A DNA stretch of 64,000 nt from Aureivirga sp. CE67 (lineage in GTDB: Bacteria; Bacteroidota; Bacteroidia; Flavobacteriales; Flavobacteriaceae), in NCBI RefSeq assembly GCF_015767245.1, contig NZ_JADOTV010000002.1:124001-188000 (forward strand), given 5' to 3'. The notes under the pieces are model-generated. The model worked only from the letters and a program-made list of their open reading frames with translations. It ran no database searches and was not told the DNA's origin. Below, one piece after another: positions 46,177 to 53,734 of the stretch. Position 1 is the first letter of the stretch. Each line of letters starts with the position of its first letter. Both the position numbers and the translations under genes were made by a program.

Positions 46177-47811
46177 ATGAAAGAAAAATTACTGAAACTT
46201 GCTGTTATTTCCGAACTTCCATTAAAGGAACCACAACATGCCCTAGTAGCAAATACAGATTTGGTAATCATAAAACATGAAAACGGAATTTCAATCCTCT
46301 ACGGAAGATGTTTACACAGAGGAGCACTTCTAGCAGATGGAAGTATAAAAGGAAAAAGTATAGTTTGTGGAGTTCACAATTGGGATTACAGATACGATAC
46401 AGGAGTTAGTGATTATAACCACGATGAAAGACTTTATAAATTTAAAGAACACATTAAAGGAGACGAACTTTTTATCGATGAAAATGAAGTTTTAGAGTTT
46501 CAAAAACAATATCCACAGAGATACGATAGAGATGAGTATCACGGATCTTACGCAGACTTACATCCAGAAGATACAGAACCTTATACTTTATACATAAAAG
46601 AATTAGCAAAATACGGACTTTCCAGAGTAGGAAAGCACGGATTTACAGTTTCCATGGGAGTAGATCGAAATACACTTCCACAATGGACAGATTTACAATT
46701 CCTTCCTGCACAACTAGCAAAAAGACCATTATTAGACGAAGAATTAGTGAAAACCGAAGTTGTTATTGGTAAAAAAGCCAAAAAACCACTTAGGCTTTCT
46801 ATGCCAATTTTTGTTTCTGATATGAGCTTTGGAGCGCTTTCTAGAGAAGCAAAAATATCACTTTCCAAAGGAGCAGAAATGGCAGGAACAGGTATTTGTT
46901 CGGGAGAAGGAGGAATGTTACCAGCAGAACAAGAAAACAATTCAAAATATTTTTACGAGTTAGCTTCCGCCAAATTTGGTTTCAGTTGGGAAAAACTGGA
47001 CAATGTTCAAGCTTTCCATTTCAAAGGAGGACAAGGAGCGAAAACAGGAACTGGAGGACATCTTCCAGGAAACAAAGTAAGTATGGAAATTGCGGAAGTT
47101 CGTGGTTTGGCAGAAGGTCAGGCTGCAATTTCTCCAGCAACTTTTCCAGATTTTCATGGCGTAAAAGATTTTAAAGACTTTGCTAAAAAAGTTCGAGAAA
47201 GAACTGGAGGAATTCCAATCGGATTCAAAATCGCAGCAAGTCATTTAGAGAAAGATATTGATTTTGCTCTTGATGTAGGAGTAGATTATATCATTTTAGA
47301 TGGTAGAGGAGGAGGAACGGGAGCAGCCCCTTCTATTTTAAGAGATAATATTAATGTCCCAACGATACCAGCTTTAGCAAGAGCCAGACATTATCTGGAT
47401 GCGAAAGGTATTAAAGATGTTTCATTGGTAGTGACAGGAGGATTAAGAACGGCGGAGGATTTTGCCAAAGCTTTAATGCTTGGAGCAGATGCTATTGCAG
47501 TATCTAATGCAGCCTTACAGGCAATTGGGTGTTTAGGAATGAGAGCGTGTAGTACGAATAATTGCCCTGTAGGTGTTGCAACCCAAAAAGAATCTCTTCG
47601 ATCTCGAATTATTATTGACGAATCAGCGAAGCAATTGTATAATTATTTCACAGCTTCGAATGATCTAATCAAAGTAATTGCAAGAGCTTGTGGATATGAT
47701 GATGTAAATAAGTTTAACAAAAATGACTTATCAACTTTTAATTATGATATGCATCGTCTCACAGGAGTAAAATATGCAGGTATGCTTAATAAAGGTTATT
47801 ATTTATTATGA
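46177..47811 (+). CDS. Rieske domain fused to a glutamate-synthase-like FMN/[3Fe-4S] domain
   Basis: 544 residues. Residues about 1-105 form a Rieske [2Fe-2S] domain with ligands C45, H47, C64 and H67 (RCLHRGALL, then VCGVHNWDY). Residues about 160-520 resemble the FMN-binding core of glutamate synthase large subunit: GGQGAKTGTGGHLPG, ISPATFPDFHG, IGFKIAASHLEKD, DGRGGGTGAAP (near 377) and VTGGLRTAEDFAKALMLGAD. The [3Fe-4S] ligands C452-x5-C458-x4-C463 (CLGMRACSTNNC) are present. The glutaminase domain and the C-terminal beta-helix of true GOGAT are absent, so ammonia channelling from Gln is not expected. It is cytosolic, an electron-transfer flavoenzyme of unknown substrate. First gene of the operon; its stop overlaps the next start by 4 bp. 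Confidence 0.92.
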   Translation: MKEKLLKLAVISELPLKEPQHALVANTDLVIIKHENGISILYGRCLHRGALLADGSIKGKSIVCGVHNWDYRYDTGVSDYNHDERLYKFKEHIKGDELFIDENEVLEFQKQYPQRYDRDEYHGSYADLHPEDTEPYTLYIKELAKYGLSRVGKHGFTVSMGVDRNTLPQWTDLQFLPAQLAKRPLLDEELVKTEVVIGKKAKKPLRLSMPIFVSDMSFGALSREAKISLSKGAEMAGTGICSGEGGMLPAEQENNSKYFYELASAKFGFSWEKLDNVQAFHFKGGQGAKTGTGGHLPGNKVSMEIAEVRGLAEGQAAISPATFPDFHGVKDFKDFAKKVRERTGGIPIGFKIAASHLEKDIDFALDVGVDYIILDGRGGGTGAAPSILRDNINVPTIPALARARHYLDAKGIKDVSLVVTGGLRTAEDFAKALMLGADAIAVSNAALQAIGCLGMRACSTNNCPVGVATQKESLRSRIIIDESAKQLYNYFTASNDLIKVIARACGYDDVNKFNKNDLSTFNYDMHRLTGVKYAGMLNKGYYLL

Positions 47812-48173
47812 ATAATGTGGTGTTCGAATATTTGGATGAATTAAGTGATATTGTAGATGTAATAGGAATTCTAATATTGATGTTTGGCTTTTTGAAAGGA
47901 ATTATTGAGTTAATTAAAACAGAGATAAAAGCTTTAAACAAAAAAGAAAATATCTATGCTTCTATTCAAACACTTCGTTCCAAAGTTGGACTCTATATTT
48001 TACTTGCTTTAGATTTTTTAATTGCTTCTGATATTATAGGTTCTGTAGTTCATAAAACACAAGATGAATTATTCAAGTTAGCAATTGTAATAGTAATCAG
48101 AATCGTGATAGGATATTTTTTAAGTAAAGAAATAACAGAAATAAGAGAATACTCAAAAGAGGATTCAGAATAA
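47808..48173 (+). CDS. DUF1622 family membrane protein
   Basis: 121 residues with three predicted membrane helices: around 15-36 (DVIGILILMFGFLKGIIELI), 63-83 (LYILLALDFLIASDIIGSVV) and 92-110 (LAIVIVIRIVIGYFLSKEI). The LRSKVGLYILLALDFLIASDI and RIVIGYFLSKEI stretches are the DUF1622 signature. Function unknown. It overlaps the upstream Rieske-flavoprotein gene by 4 bp (ATGA), a sign of coupled translation. It may dock that soluble protein at the membrane (inference). Confidence 0.85.
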   Translation: MNNVVFEYLDELSDIVDVIGILILMFGFLKGIIELIKTEIKALNKKENIYASIQTLRSKVGLYILLALDFLIASDIIGSVVHKTQDELFKLAIVIVIRIVIGYFLSKEITEIREYSKEDSE

Positions 48174-48204
48174 ATCATTTTAAAACACTTGTAAATTTCA
48201 GAAA

Positions 48205-50151
48205 ATGGCTAAAGATATTACTTGGTATAAGGTTTTAGAACATACAAATGAATTACCAGAAGGTAGGGTTAAAACAGTTACAGCTGATAATCAAGGAATA
48301 TGTTTGACGCACTTTGAGGGAAAGATTTCAGCTTTGGATAATAAATGTCCACACCAAGGAGGACCGTTGGGAGAAGGATCGATTGAGAATGGAATGTTGC
48401 GTTGTCCTTGGCATGGTTGGGACTTTCATCCTTGTACTGGTTTACCACCTGGAGGTTATGATGATGGAATTAAAACCTTTCCAGTGAAAGAAGAAGATGG
48501 AGCTATATATGTTGGGATGGAGCCAAGAAAACCAGCCAAAAAATCTATTTCTGATGTGATGGTGGAGACGATGATTAATTGGGGAGTTACAAGTGTTTTT
48601 GGAATGGTAGGACATTCTAATTTAGGATTAGCAGATGCTTTACGAAGAGAAGAAGATTTAGGTCGTTTAGATTTTTATGGAATAAGACATGAAGGAGCAG
48701 CGGCTTTTGCAGCTTCAGCTTATGGAAAATTAACAGGAAGACCAGCAGCTTGTTTTACAATTGCAGGCCCTGGAGCAACAAATCTTTATACAGGTATGTG
48801 GGATGCAAAAGTTGATCGAGCACCCTTTTTAGCTTTGACAGGACAAGTGGCAACACAAGTAGTTGGAACAGGAAATTTTCAAGAAGTAGATTTAGTTCAA
48901 GCTTTTAGTTCTGTTGCGGAATTTAATCATCGAGTACAGGAAGATAGTAAGCACGCCGAATTGATGTCTTTAGCAGTAAAACATGCAATTATTAATAGAG
49001 ATGTTTCCCATTTGACTTTTCCAGATGAAATTCAAGAAGAACATAAAAAAGGAAGTGAGCCACAAAGTCCTGATGGAAGAATGGCAAATCCAAAAATTGC
49101 ACCACCAGAAGATGTTTTAAAAGATGCTTTACATGAAATTAATAAAGCAGAAAGACCATTAATAATAATGGGACATGGAGCAAGATTTCATAAAAAAGCA
49201 GTGATCGAATTTGCTGAAACTTTAAAATGTCCGATAGTGACAACTTTTAAAGGAAAAGGATTGATTCCAGATACACATCCATTGGCTGGAGGAGTTTTGG
49301 GAAGAAGTGGAACTCCAATTGCTTCATGGTTCATGAATGAATGTGATTTAATCATTGTATTTGGTGCTTCATTTTCAAACCATACAGGAATTACACCAAA
49401 AAAGAAAACAATTCAGGTGGATTTTGATCCTTTAGCTTTAAGTAAATTTCATAAGATAGATGTTCCAGTTTGGGGAGAAATATCTACAACTGTAGAGTTA
49501 TTTAAAAAAGGATTACATAAAAACTTCAAATCAAAAGATCATACTGCTGAAATTGAAGACAGATGGAAGATTTGGAGAGAAGAAAAACAAAAGAGATTAT
49601 TAGAAACTTCAGAAAAAGGTGTAAGCTCTATCAAAGTTTTTGATTCTATGAATAAATATGCTCCCGAAGATGCCGTGATGTGTGTTGATGTTGGAAATAA
49701 TGCTTATTCTTTCGGGAGATATTTTGAAACAACAAACCAAGATTTTTTAATGTCAGGATATTTGGGTTCTATTGGTTTTGCTTTGCCAGCTTCTATTGGA
49801 GTTTTTGCAGCAGTTAAAAATACAAGACCAATAGTAGCGGTAGCTGGAGATGGTGGACTTTGTCAATATTTGGCAGAAATCACCACATTGGTAAAATATA
49901 ATATGCCAGTAAAATTGATAATTCTGAACAATTTTGAACTTGGTAAAATTTCTAAAGAACAAAGAGCAGGAATGTTTGATGTATGGAAAACGAGTTTGTC
50001 CAATCCAAATTTTGCAGAATTTGCTGAAAATTGTGGGGCATGGGGAAAACGAGTTACCAAAGATGTTGAGGTAGACGATGCGATGAAAGAATTATTTGCA
50101 ACAAATGGTCCTGCTGTTTTAGAACTTGTAACAGATGTAAATTTAATCTAG
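48205..50151 (+). CDS. Rieske domain fused to a ThDP-dependent pyruvate-oxidase-like enzyme
   Basis: 648 residues. The N-terminal Rieske domain (about 1-105) has C48, H50, C67 and H70 (CPHQGGPLGEG, then CPWHGWDF). From about 113 on it is a full ThDP enzyme: PYR domain with catalytic Glu at E163 (RHEGAAAFAASAYG) and FTIAGPGATNLYTG; central domain (ERPLIIMGHGARF, GKGLIPDTHP, FGASFSNHTG); PP domain with the ThDP motif GDG at 548-550 and NN at 575-576 (VKLIILNNFELGKI). It resembles PoxB/acetolactate-synthase-type proteins, which decarboxylate 2-oxo acids. The fused Rieske cluster suggests that the carbanion intermediate passes electrons to a cluster rather than, or besides, a flavin (inference). 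Substrate unknown. Its stop directly abuts the next ATG. Confidence 0.92.
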   Translation: MAKDITWYKVLEHTNELPEGRVKTVTADNQGICLTHFEGKISALDNKCPHQGGPLGEGSIENGMLRCPWHGWDFHPCTGLPPGGYDDGIKTFPVKEEDGAIYVGMEPRKPAKKSISDVMVETMINWGVTSVFGMVGHSNLGLADALRREEDLGRLDFYGIRHEGAAAFAASAYGKLTGRPAACFTIAGPGATNLYTGMWDAKVDRAPFLALTGQVATQVVGTGNFQEVDLVQAFSSVAEFNHRVQEDSKHAELMSLAVKHAIINRDVSHLTFPDEIQEEHKKGSEPQSPDGRMANPKIAPPEDVLKDALHEINKAERPLIIMGHGARFHKKAVIEFAETLKCPIVTTFKGKGLIPDTHPLAGGVLGRSGTPIASWFMNECDLIIVFGASFSNHTGITPKKKTIQVDFDPLALSKFHKIDVPVWGEISTTVELFKKGLHKNFKSKDHTAEIEDRWKIWREEKQKRLLETSEKGVSSIKVFDSMNKYAPEDAVMCVDVGNNAYSFGRYFETTNQDFLMSGYLGSIGFALPASIGVFAAVKNTRPIVAVAGDGGLCQYLAEITTLVKYNMPVKLIILNNFELGKISKEQRAGMFDVWKTSLSNPNFAEFAENCGAWGKRVTKDVEVDDAMKELFATNGPAVLELVTDVNLI

Positions 50152-50358
50152 ATGGTAATCACAATTATTTCATTTTTTTTAAAAGTCCTAGCAGTTTATT
50201 TCGGAATGGGAGTTTTGTTCGGAATTTACTTTTTATTCATTGGAGCCACTAAAATTGATCCTCTGATGAAAAATAGTAAGTGGATTGTCAGATTGCTTTT
50301 ATTTCCTGGAGTAGTTGCAACTTGGATTTGTTTGTTGCCAAAACTTTATAAAAAATAA
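50152..50358 (+). CDS. Small two-helix membrane protein
   Basis: 68 residues, with helices around 2-30 (ITIISFFLKVLAVYFGMGVLFGIYFLF) and 43-63 (WIVRLLLFPGVVATWICLLPKLYK). It begins on the base after the stop of the Rieske-ThDP gene and is followed 5 bp later by the next gene, so it is a real operon member despite its size. No family recognised. Possibly a small subunit of the membrane cytochrome encoded downstream. Confidence 0.7.
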   Translation: MVITIISFFLKVLAVYFGMGVLFGIYFLFIGATKIDPLMKNSKWIVRLLLFPGVVATWICLLPKLYKK

Positions 50359-50363
50359 GAATT

Positions 50364-50801
50364 ATGAATGCTCGATTACGAAAAAGACATCTGATATTTT
50401 GGATTTTGATTCTGATAATTCTTCCAATTATTATGATTCGAGCTAAAATAAATATTCCACAGCAGCCAATTGAAAATAAAACATACTCTAAAATAAACGA
50501 ACAAAAACCGTTTTTAATTAAAGAATCTAATGATTTAAAAAATGGTTTAAAATTTAATTTTAGAGGAGAAAATAAAAATCAAATTTCACAACTAGAAGTG
50601 ATTTTGATAAAACCTTTAAAAGATGCTTCTTCTACATTATTTGAGTTGAATTATAATGATGAAAAAGGAACTTTTATAGGAGAAATGAACGAAACTGGAG
50701 TTTATCGTTTTCCACTGAAAGAGCAAAGACTTTATGGAGTTTTGATTTTTGATGAGATAAAGAAAGATGTAGTGATTAAAAAAGTATTTCAATGGGATTA
50801 A
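50364..50801 (+). CDS. Membrane-anchored protein of unknown function
   Basis: 145 residues: a basic N-terminus, one membrane helix (about 9-26, LIFWILILIILPIIMI) and a ~115-residue soluble part, presumably periplasmic, with strand-rich sequence (LKFNFRGENKN, QLEVILIKPLKD, GTFIGEMNETGVYRFPL). No cysteine or obvious metal motif. No family recognised; it has the look of a FixH-like or small beta-sandwich domain. It overlaps the next gene by 10 bp, so translation is coupled to the cytochrome-Rieske protein. Confidence 0.7.
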   Translation: MNARLRKRHLIFWILILIILPIIMIRAKINIPQQPIENKTYSKINEQKPFLIKESNDLKNGLKFNFRGENKNQISQLEVILIKPLKDASSTLFELNYNDEKGTFIGEMNETGVYRFPLKEQRLYGVLIFDEIKKDVVIKKVFQWD

Positions 50802-51829
50802 ATTATCAATTAGTTTTATGGAACAAGAATAAAAAAGTATATGACAGGTTTATCCTGTTATTTGTGCTTTTATACTTATTGTTGTTTTGGGGAATTACTT
50901 TAATCACAAACAGTAATACTTCCCTAGAAACACTGACAATTCGTTCTTCAGGAACACTTGCTATTTTGTTATTACACATTATTTTGAGTATTGGGCCTTT
51001 AGCAAGAATTAATAAGAAATTCTTACCATTGCTTTACAACAGAAGACATCTCGGAGTTAGTATGTTTTTAATTGCTTTAATTCATGGAGGATTTTCTATT
51101 TTTCAGTTTCATATGTTGGGTGATGTAAATCCAATTTATTCTGTTTTTACTTCTAATTTAGATTATTCTTCACTTCACGATTTTCCTTTTCAGGTTTTAG
51201 GATTTTTAGCTTTACTGATTTTATTTGCTATGGCGGCTACAAGTCACGATTTTTGGTTGGCTAATCTTTCTGCTAAAACATGGAAAACACTACACATGTT
51301 GGTTTATGTAGCATATGCTTTGATTGTATCTCATGTGTTTTTAGGAGCTTTTCAGCAAGAAACTTCGCCATATATGCCAGTTTTAATGGGAATAGGATTT
51401 GTCGTTTTAGTAATTCTACATATTTCTGCAGGAATTAAAGAAGTAAAAAAAGACAAACAAACTTATGAAGCTTCAGATGAAGATTGGAAATATGTTTGCG
51501 AGATTGATGAAATTGAAGAAGACAGAGCAAAAATTTTTATTGTAGATCACGAACGAATTGCCATTTTTAAATATGAAAATAAATTATCTGCAATTCACAA
51601 TGTTTGTAAACACCAAGGAGGACCATTAGGAGAAGGAAAAATTATAGATGGATGTATTACTTGCCCTTGGCACGGTTATCAATATTTACCACAAAATGGA
51701 CAATCTCCACCACCATTTACTGAAAAAGTAGCTACATATTATGTCAAAATTGAAGACAAAAAAGTATATGTTTTACCAAAACCTTTAGATGAAGGAACAG
51801 AAGTTTCACCTGCAATTATTGAATCATGA
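50792..51829 (+). CDS. Ferric-reductase-like six-helix membrane domain fused to a C-terminal Rieske domain
   Basis: 345 residues. Six helices span about 18-212 and resemble the ferric-reductase/YedZ-type cytochrome b fold. Candidate haem ligands are H62 (ILLLHIILS), H98 (IALIHGG), H168 (KTLHMLVYV) and H181 (IVSHVFLG). The C-terminal ~105 residues are a Rieske domain with C272, H274, C291 and H294 (CKHQGGPLGEG, then CPWHGYQY). It is closely similar in motif to the Rieske domain of the ThDP protein, as if duplicated. No FAD/NAD reductase domain is present, so electrons probably enter or leave through the cluster. By helix count the Rieske domain should face the cytosol. It overlaps both neighbours (10 bp and 4 bp). 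Confidence 0.88.
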   Translation: MGLNYQLVLWNKNKKVYDRFILLFVLLYLLLFWGITLITNSNTSLETLTIRSSGTLAILLLHIILSIGPLARINKKFLPLLYNRRHLGVSMFLIALIHGGFSIFQFHMLGDVNPIYSVFTSNLDYSSLHDFPFQVLGFLALLILFAMAATSHDFWLANLSAKTWKTLHMLVYVAYALIVSHVFLGAFQQETSPYMPVLMGIGFVVLVILHISAGIKEVKKDKQTYEASDEDWKYVCEIDEIEEDRAKIFIVDHERIAIFKYENKLSAIHNVCKHQGGPLGEGKIIDGCITCPWHGYQYLPQNGQSPPPFTEKVATYYVKIEDKKVYVLPKPLDEGTEVSPAIIES

Positions 51830-52620
51830 AGAAGGATGAATTTTACATAGGATATATCAATCAGATACCGTCAAAAATCAAGCGAAAGCTAAAATTTACA
51901 GTTTGGATTTTGGTTTTGGTAGTGATTGTTTTTGCAGTTGTCTTTAGTTTTTTTCAAAATAAATTTAAGAACAGCACATTTGAATTGACTAATGTTTCAG
52001 AAATCACAGGAACTTTTCATAGTAAACCATATCCTAGTGTTCGAATAGAGTTGAGTCCAAATGATTATAAAAATGTTTTGCTGTTAGGTTTTGGGAAATT
52101 TGGGCCAGATAAAGACATTGAAAATATGGAATCAAGGTTAAATTCAATTGAAGGAAAAGAGGTTTCTATCAAAGGAAATTTGATTTACTATAATGGAAAA
52201 ACATTACTGCAAATTGCAGATTCAGAAAAATTTCCTGTGATGAAAAAAGAAAGTCAATTACCTGAAAGAAAAATAAATTCTTTGGGAGAAATTGAGATAG
52301 AAGGAGAAGTTATTGACCCTAAATGTTACTTTGGTGTAATGAAGCCAGGTTTTGGTAAAATTCACCGAAGTTGTGCGGTTCGTTGTATTTCTGGTGGAAT
52401 TCCTCCAGTTTTTACAACAAGGAGCAAAGAAGGAAATTCTGAATATTTTATGATAACAGATTCGAAAGGAAATAAAATCAATCACGACATACTAGAATAT
52501 GTTGGACAACCTGTGAAAGTAAAAGGAGCGTTGGAACAGTTGGACAATTGGTTTATTTTAAAACTAAATGTAGAGGACATTGAACTTTTAAAAGGGAATT
52601 CTAAAATTTATTCTAATTAA
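51826..52620 (+). CDS. Membrane-anchored protein with a Cys/His cluster and two OB-like segments
   Basis: 264 residues. A membrane helix (about 25-43, TVWILVLVVIVFAVVFSFF) precedes a presumably periplasmic region. Two strand-rich segments (about 53-137 and 155-257) look alike and end in similar LQIADSEKF and LNVEDIELL stretches, suggesting duplicated OB-like domains. The second holds C167-x12-H180-x2-C183-x3-C187 (DPKCYFGVMKPG, then HRSCAVRCISGGIPP). I recall this motif only in uncharacterised proteins. It could bind a metal or cluster, or form a redox disulfide. Overlaps the cytochrome-Rieske gene by 4 bp; a 12-bp gap separates it from the YHS gene. Confidence 0.75.
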   Translation: MKKDEFYIGYINQIPSKIKRKLKFTVWILVLVVIVFAVVFSFFQNKFKNSTFELTNVSEITGTFHSKPYPSVRIELSPNDYKNVLLLGFGKFGPDKDIENMESRLNSIEGKEVSIKGNLIYYNGKTLLQIADSEKFPVMKKESQLPERKINSLGEIEIEGEVIDPKCYFGVMKPGFGKIHRSCAVRCISGGIPPVFTTRSKEGNSEYFMITDSKGNKINHDILEYVGQPVKVKGALEQLDNWFILKLNVEDIELLKGNSKIYSN

Positions 52621-52632
52621 AAACTTAAAATC

Positions 52633-53085
52633 ATGAAAAAAGGTTTATTTCTATTATTATTTTTAGGAAGTATTTTTACAACATTTGCACAACAAATTGA
52701 TTATAATACTTCGGGAGGATATATTGCAGACGGGTATGATGTAGTTTCATATTTTAACAAAAAAGCAGAAAAAGGTTCTAAAAAATATCAAACTACGCAC
52801 GATGGAGTGAAGTATAAATTTGCTTCGCAAGCACATTTAGATACCTTTAAAAAAGATCCAGATAAATATGTTCCACAATATGGAGGATGGTGTGCGTACG
52901 CTTTAGGAGCGATGAATAAAAAAGTAGATATCAATCCTAAAACTTACGAAATTAGAGATGGGAAATTGTATTTATTTTACAATGCTTGGGGAACTAACAC
53001 TTATGAGAAATGGATAAAAGAAGGGCAAGAAAAATTGAAAGCACAAGCAGATAAAAACTGGGAAGCTAAAAAGTATAAAAAATAA
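52633..53085 (+). CDS. Exported YHS-domain protein
   Basis: 150 residues with a signal peptide (about 1-19, ending TFAQ) and one YHS-like domain: YIADGYDVVSYFNKKAEKGSKKY, YKFASQAHLDTFKKDPDKYVPQYGGWCAYAL. It keeps the FAS..HLDTFKKDPDKY core of the YHS fold and a single Cys in GGWCAYAL. YHS domains are small, often metal-linked modules; exported versions of this GYDVVSYF type are common and uncharacterised. Predicted periplasmic. Last gene of the Rieske operon, with a strong terminator 20 bp on. A role as metal chaperone or redox partner for the envelope part of the system is only inference. Confidence 0.85.
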   Translation: MKKGLFLLLFLGSIFTTFAQQIDYNTSGGYIADGYDVVSYFNKKAEKGSKKYQTTHDGVKYKFASQAHLDTFKKDPDKYVPQYGGWCAYALGAMNKKVDINPKTYEIRDGKLYLFYNAWGTNTYEKWIKEGQEKLKAQADKNWEAKKYKK

Positions 53086-53105
53086 TTGTCTTTATGTTAC
53101 CAAAC

Positions 53106-53144
53106 AAAAAATCCTATTAGTGAAATTGCTAATAGGATTTTTTT
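53106..53144. terminator. Bidirectional terminator between the Rieske operon and pth
   Basis: AAAAAATCCTATTAG and CTAATAGGATTTTTT form a perfect 15-bp stem around TGAAATTG. Confidence 0.94.
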
Positions 53145-53160
53145 ATGTTTTAAAATGAAT

Positions 53161-53727
53161 TTATTTTCCGTTGAAAGTATTCATTGTATTTGCTAAACCT
53201 GCAGTTCCAAAAGAACGAATTGCCTGCGCAGAAGTTTCCAATCTTTCGATAAGAATACTCTTTTCTTCTTTTGTCCACTCACCAAGAACATAATTTACCT
53301 GTCGTCCTTTACCAAAATTGTTTGCAATTCCGAAACGGAAACGAGTATATTGCTGTGTATTTAGTTTTTCGTTGATGTCTTTTAGTCCATTATGACCACC
53401 ATGACTTCCTTTTCCTTTGAAACGAATTGCTCCAAAATCAATATTTAAATCATCTAAAATAATTAATACATTTTCTAGAGGAATTTTCTCTTTTTCCATC
53501 CAATATTTTACTGCTTTTCCGCTTAAATTCATGAATGTACTTGGCTTTAATAAAACAAAAGTTCTTCCTTTAAAACGAAAAGAACAAACGTCTCCAAGCT
53601 TTTCTGTTTCAAAAGAAACTCCTTCGTCTTTTGCTAAATAATCAACAATTTTAAATCCAATATTGTGTCTTGTCTCTTCATATTTTTCTCCAATATTTCC
53701 AAGACCAACAATTAAATATTTTTTCAT
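53161..53727 (-). CDS. pth: Peptidyl-tRNA hydrolase
   Basis: 188 residues from the ATG at 53727 (MKKYLIVGLGNIGEKYEETRHNIGF). A frame extension to a TTG six codons upstream would overlap the GH3 gene and is not needed. It releases tRNA from stalled peptidyl-tRNA. Catalytic His is in ETRHNIGF (about residue 20), and the substrate-binding Asn and Asp are in STFMNLSG and LDDLNIDFG; GSHGGHNGLKDI is present. Last gene of the yicC-gmk-nadD-M23-GH3-pth unit, 7 bp after the GH3 stop. Confidence 0.95.
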   Translation of the reverse strand: MKKYLIVGLGNIGEKYEETRHNIGFKIVDYLAKDEGVSFETEKLGDVCSFRFKGRTFVLLKPSTFMNLSGKAVKYWMEKEKIPLENVLIILDDLNIDFGAIRFKGKGSHGGHNGLKDINEKLNTQQYTRFRFGIANNFGKGRQVNYVLGEWTKEEKSILIERLETSAQAIRSFGTAGLANTMNTFNGK

Positions 53728-53734
53728 TTCAGTT

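Noticed and set aside
46177-47811. Calling the first operon gene gltB
   Set aside because: The glutaminase domain and beta-helix are missing and a Rieske domain is added, so it is not a bona fide glutamate synthase.
46177-53085. Recent horizontal transfer of the Rieske operon
   Set aside because: Base composition and codon style look the same as in the neighbours, and there is no integrase, tRNA or direct repeat at its ends. The flanking intergenic repeat also occurs elsewhere in the window.
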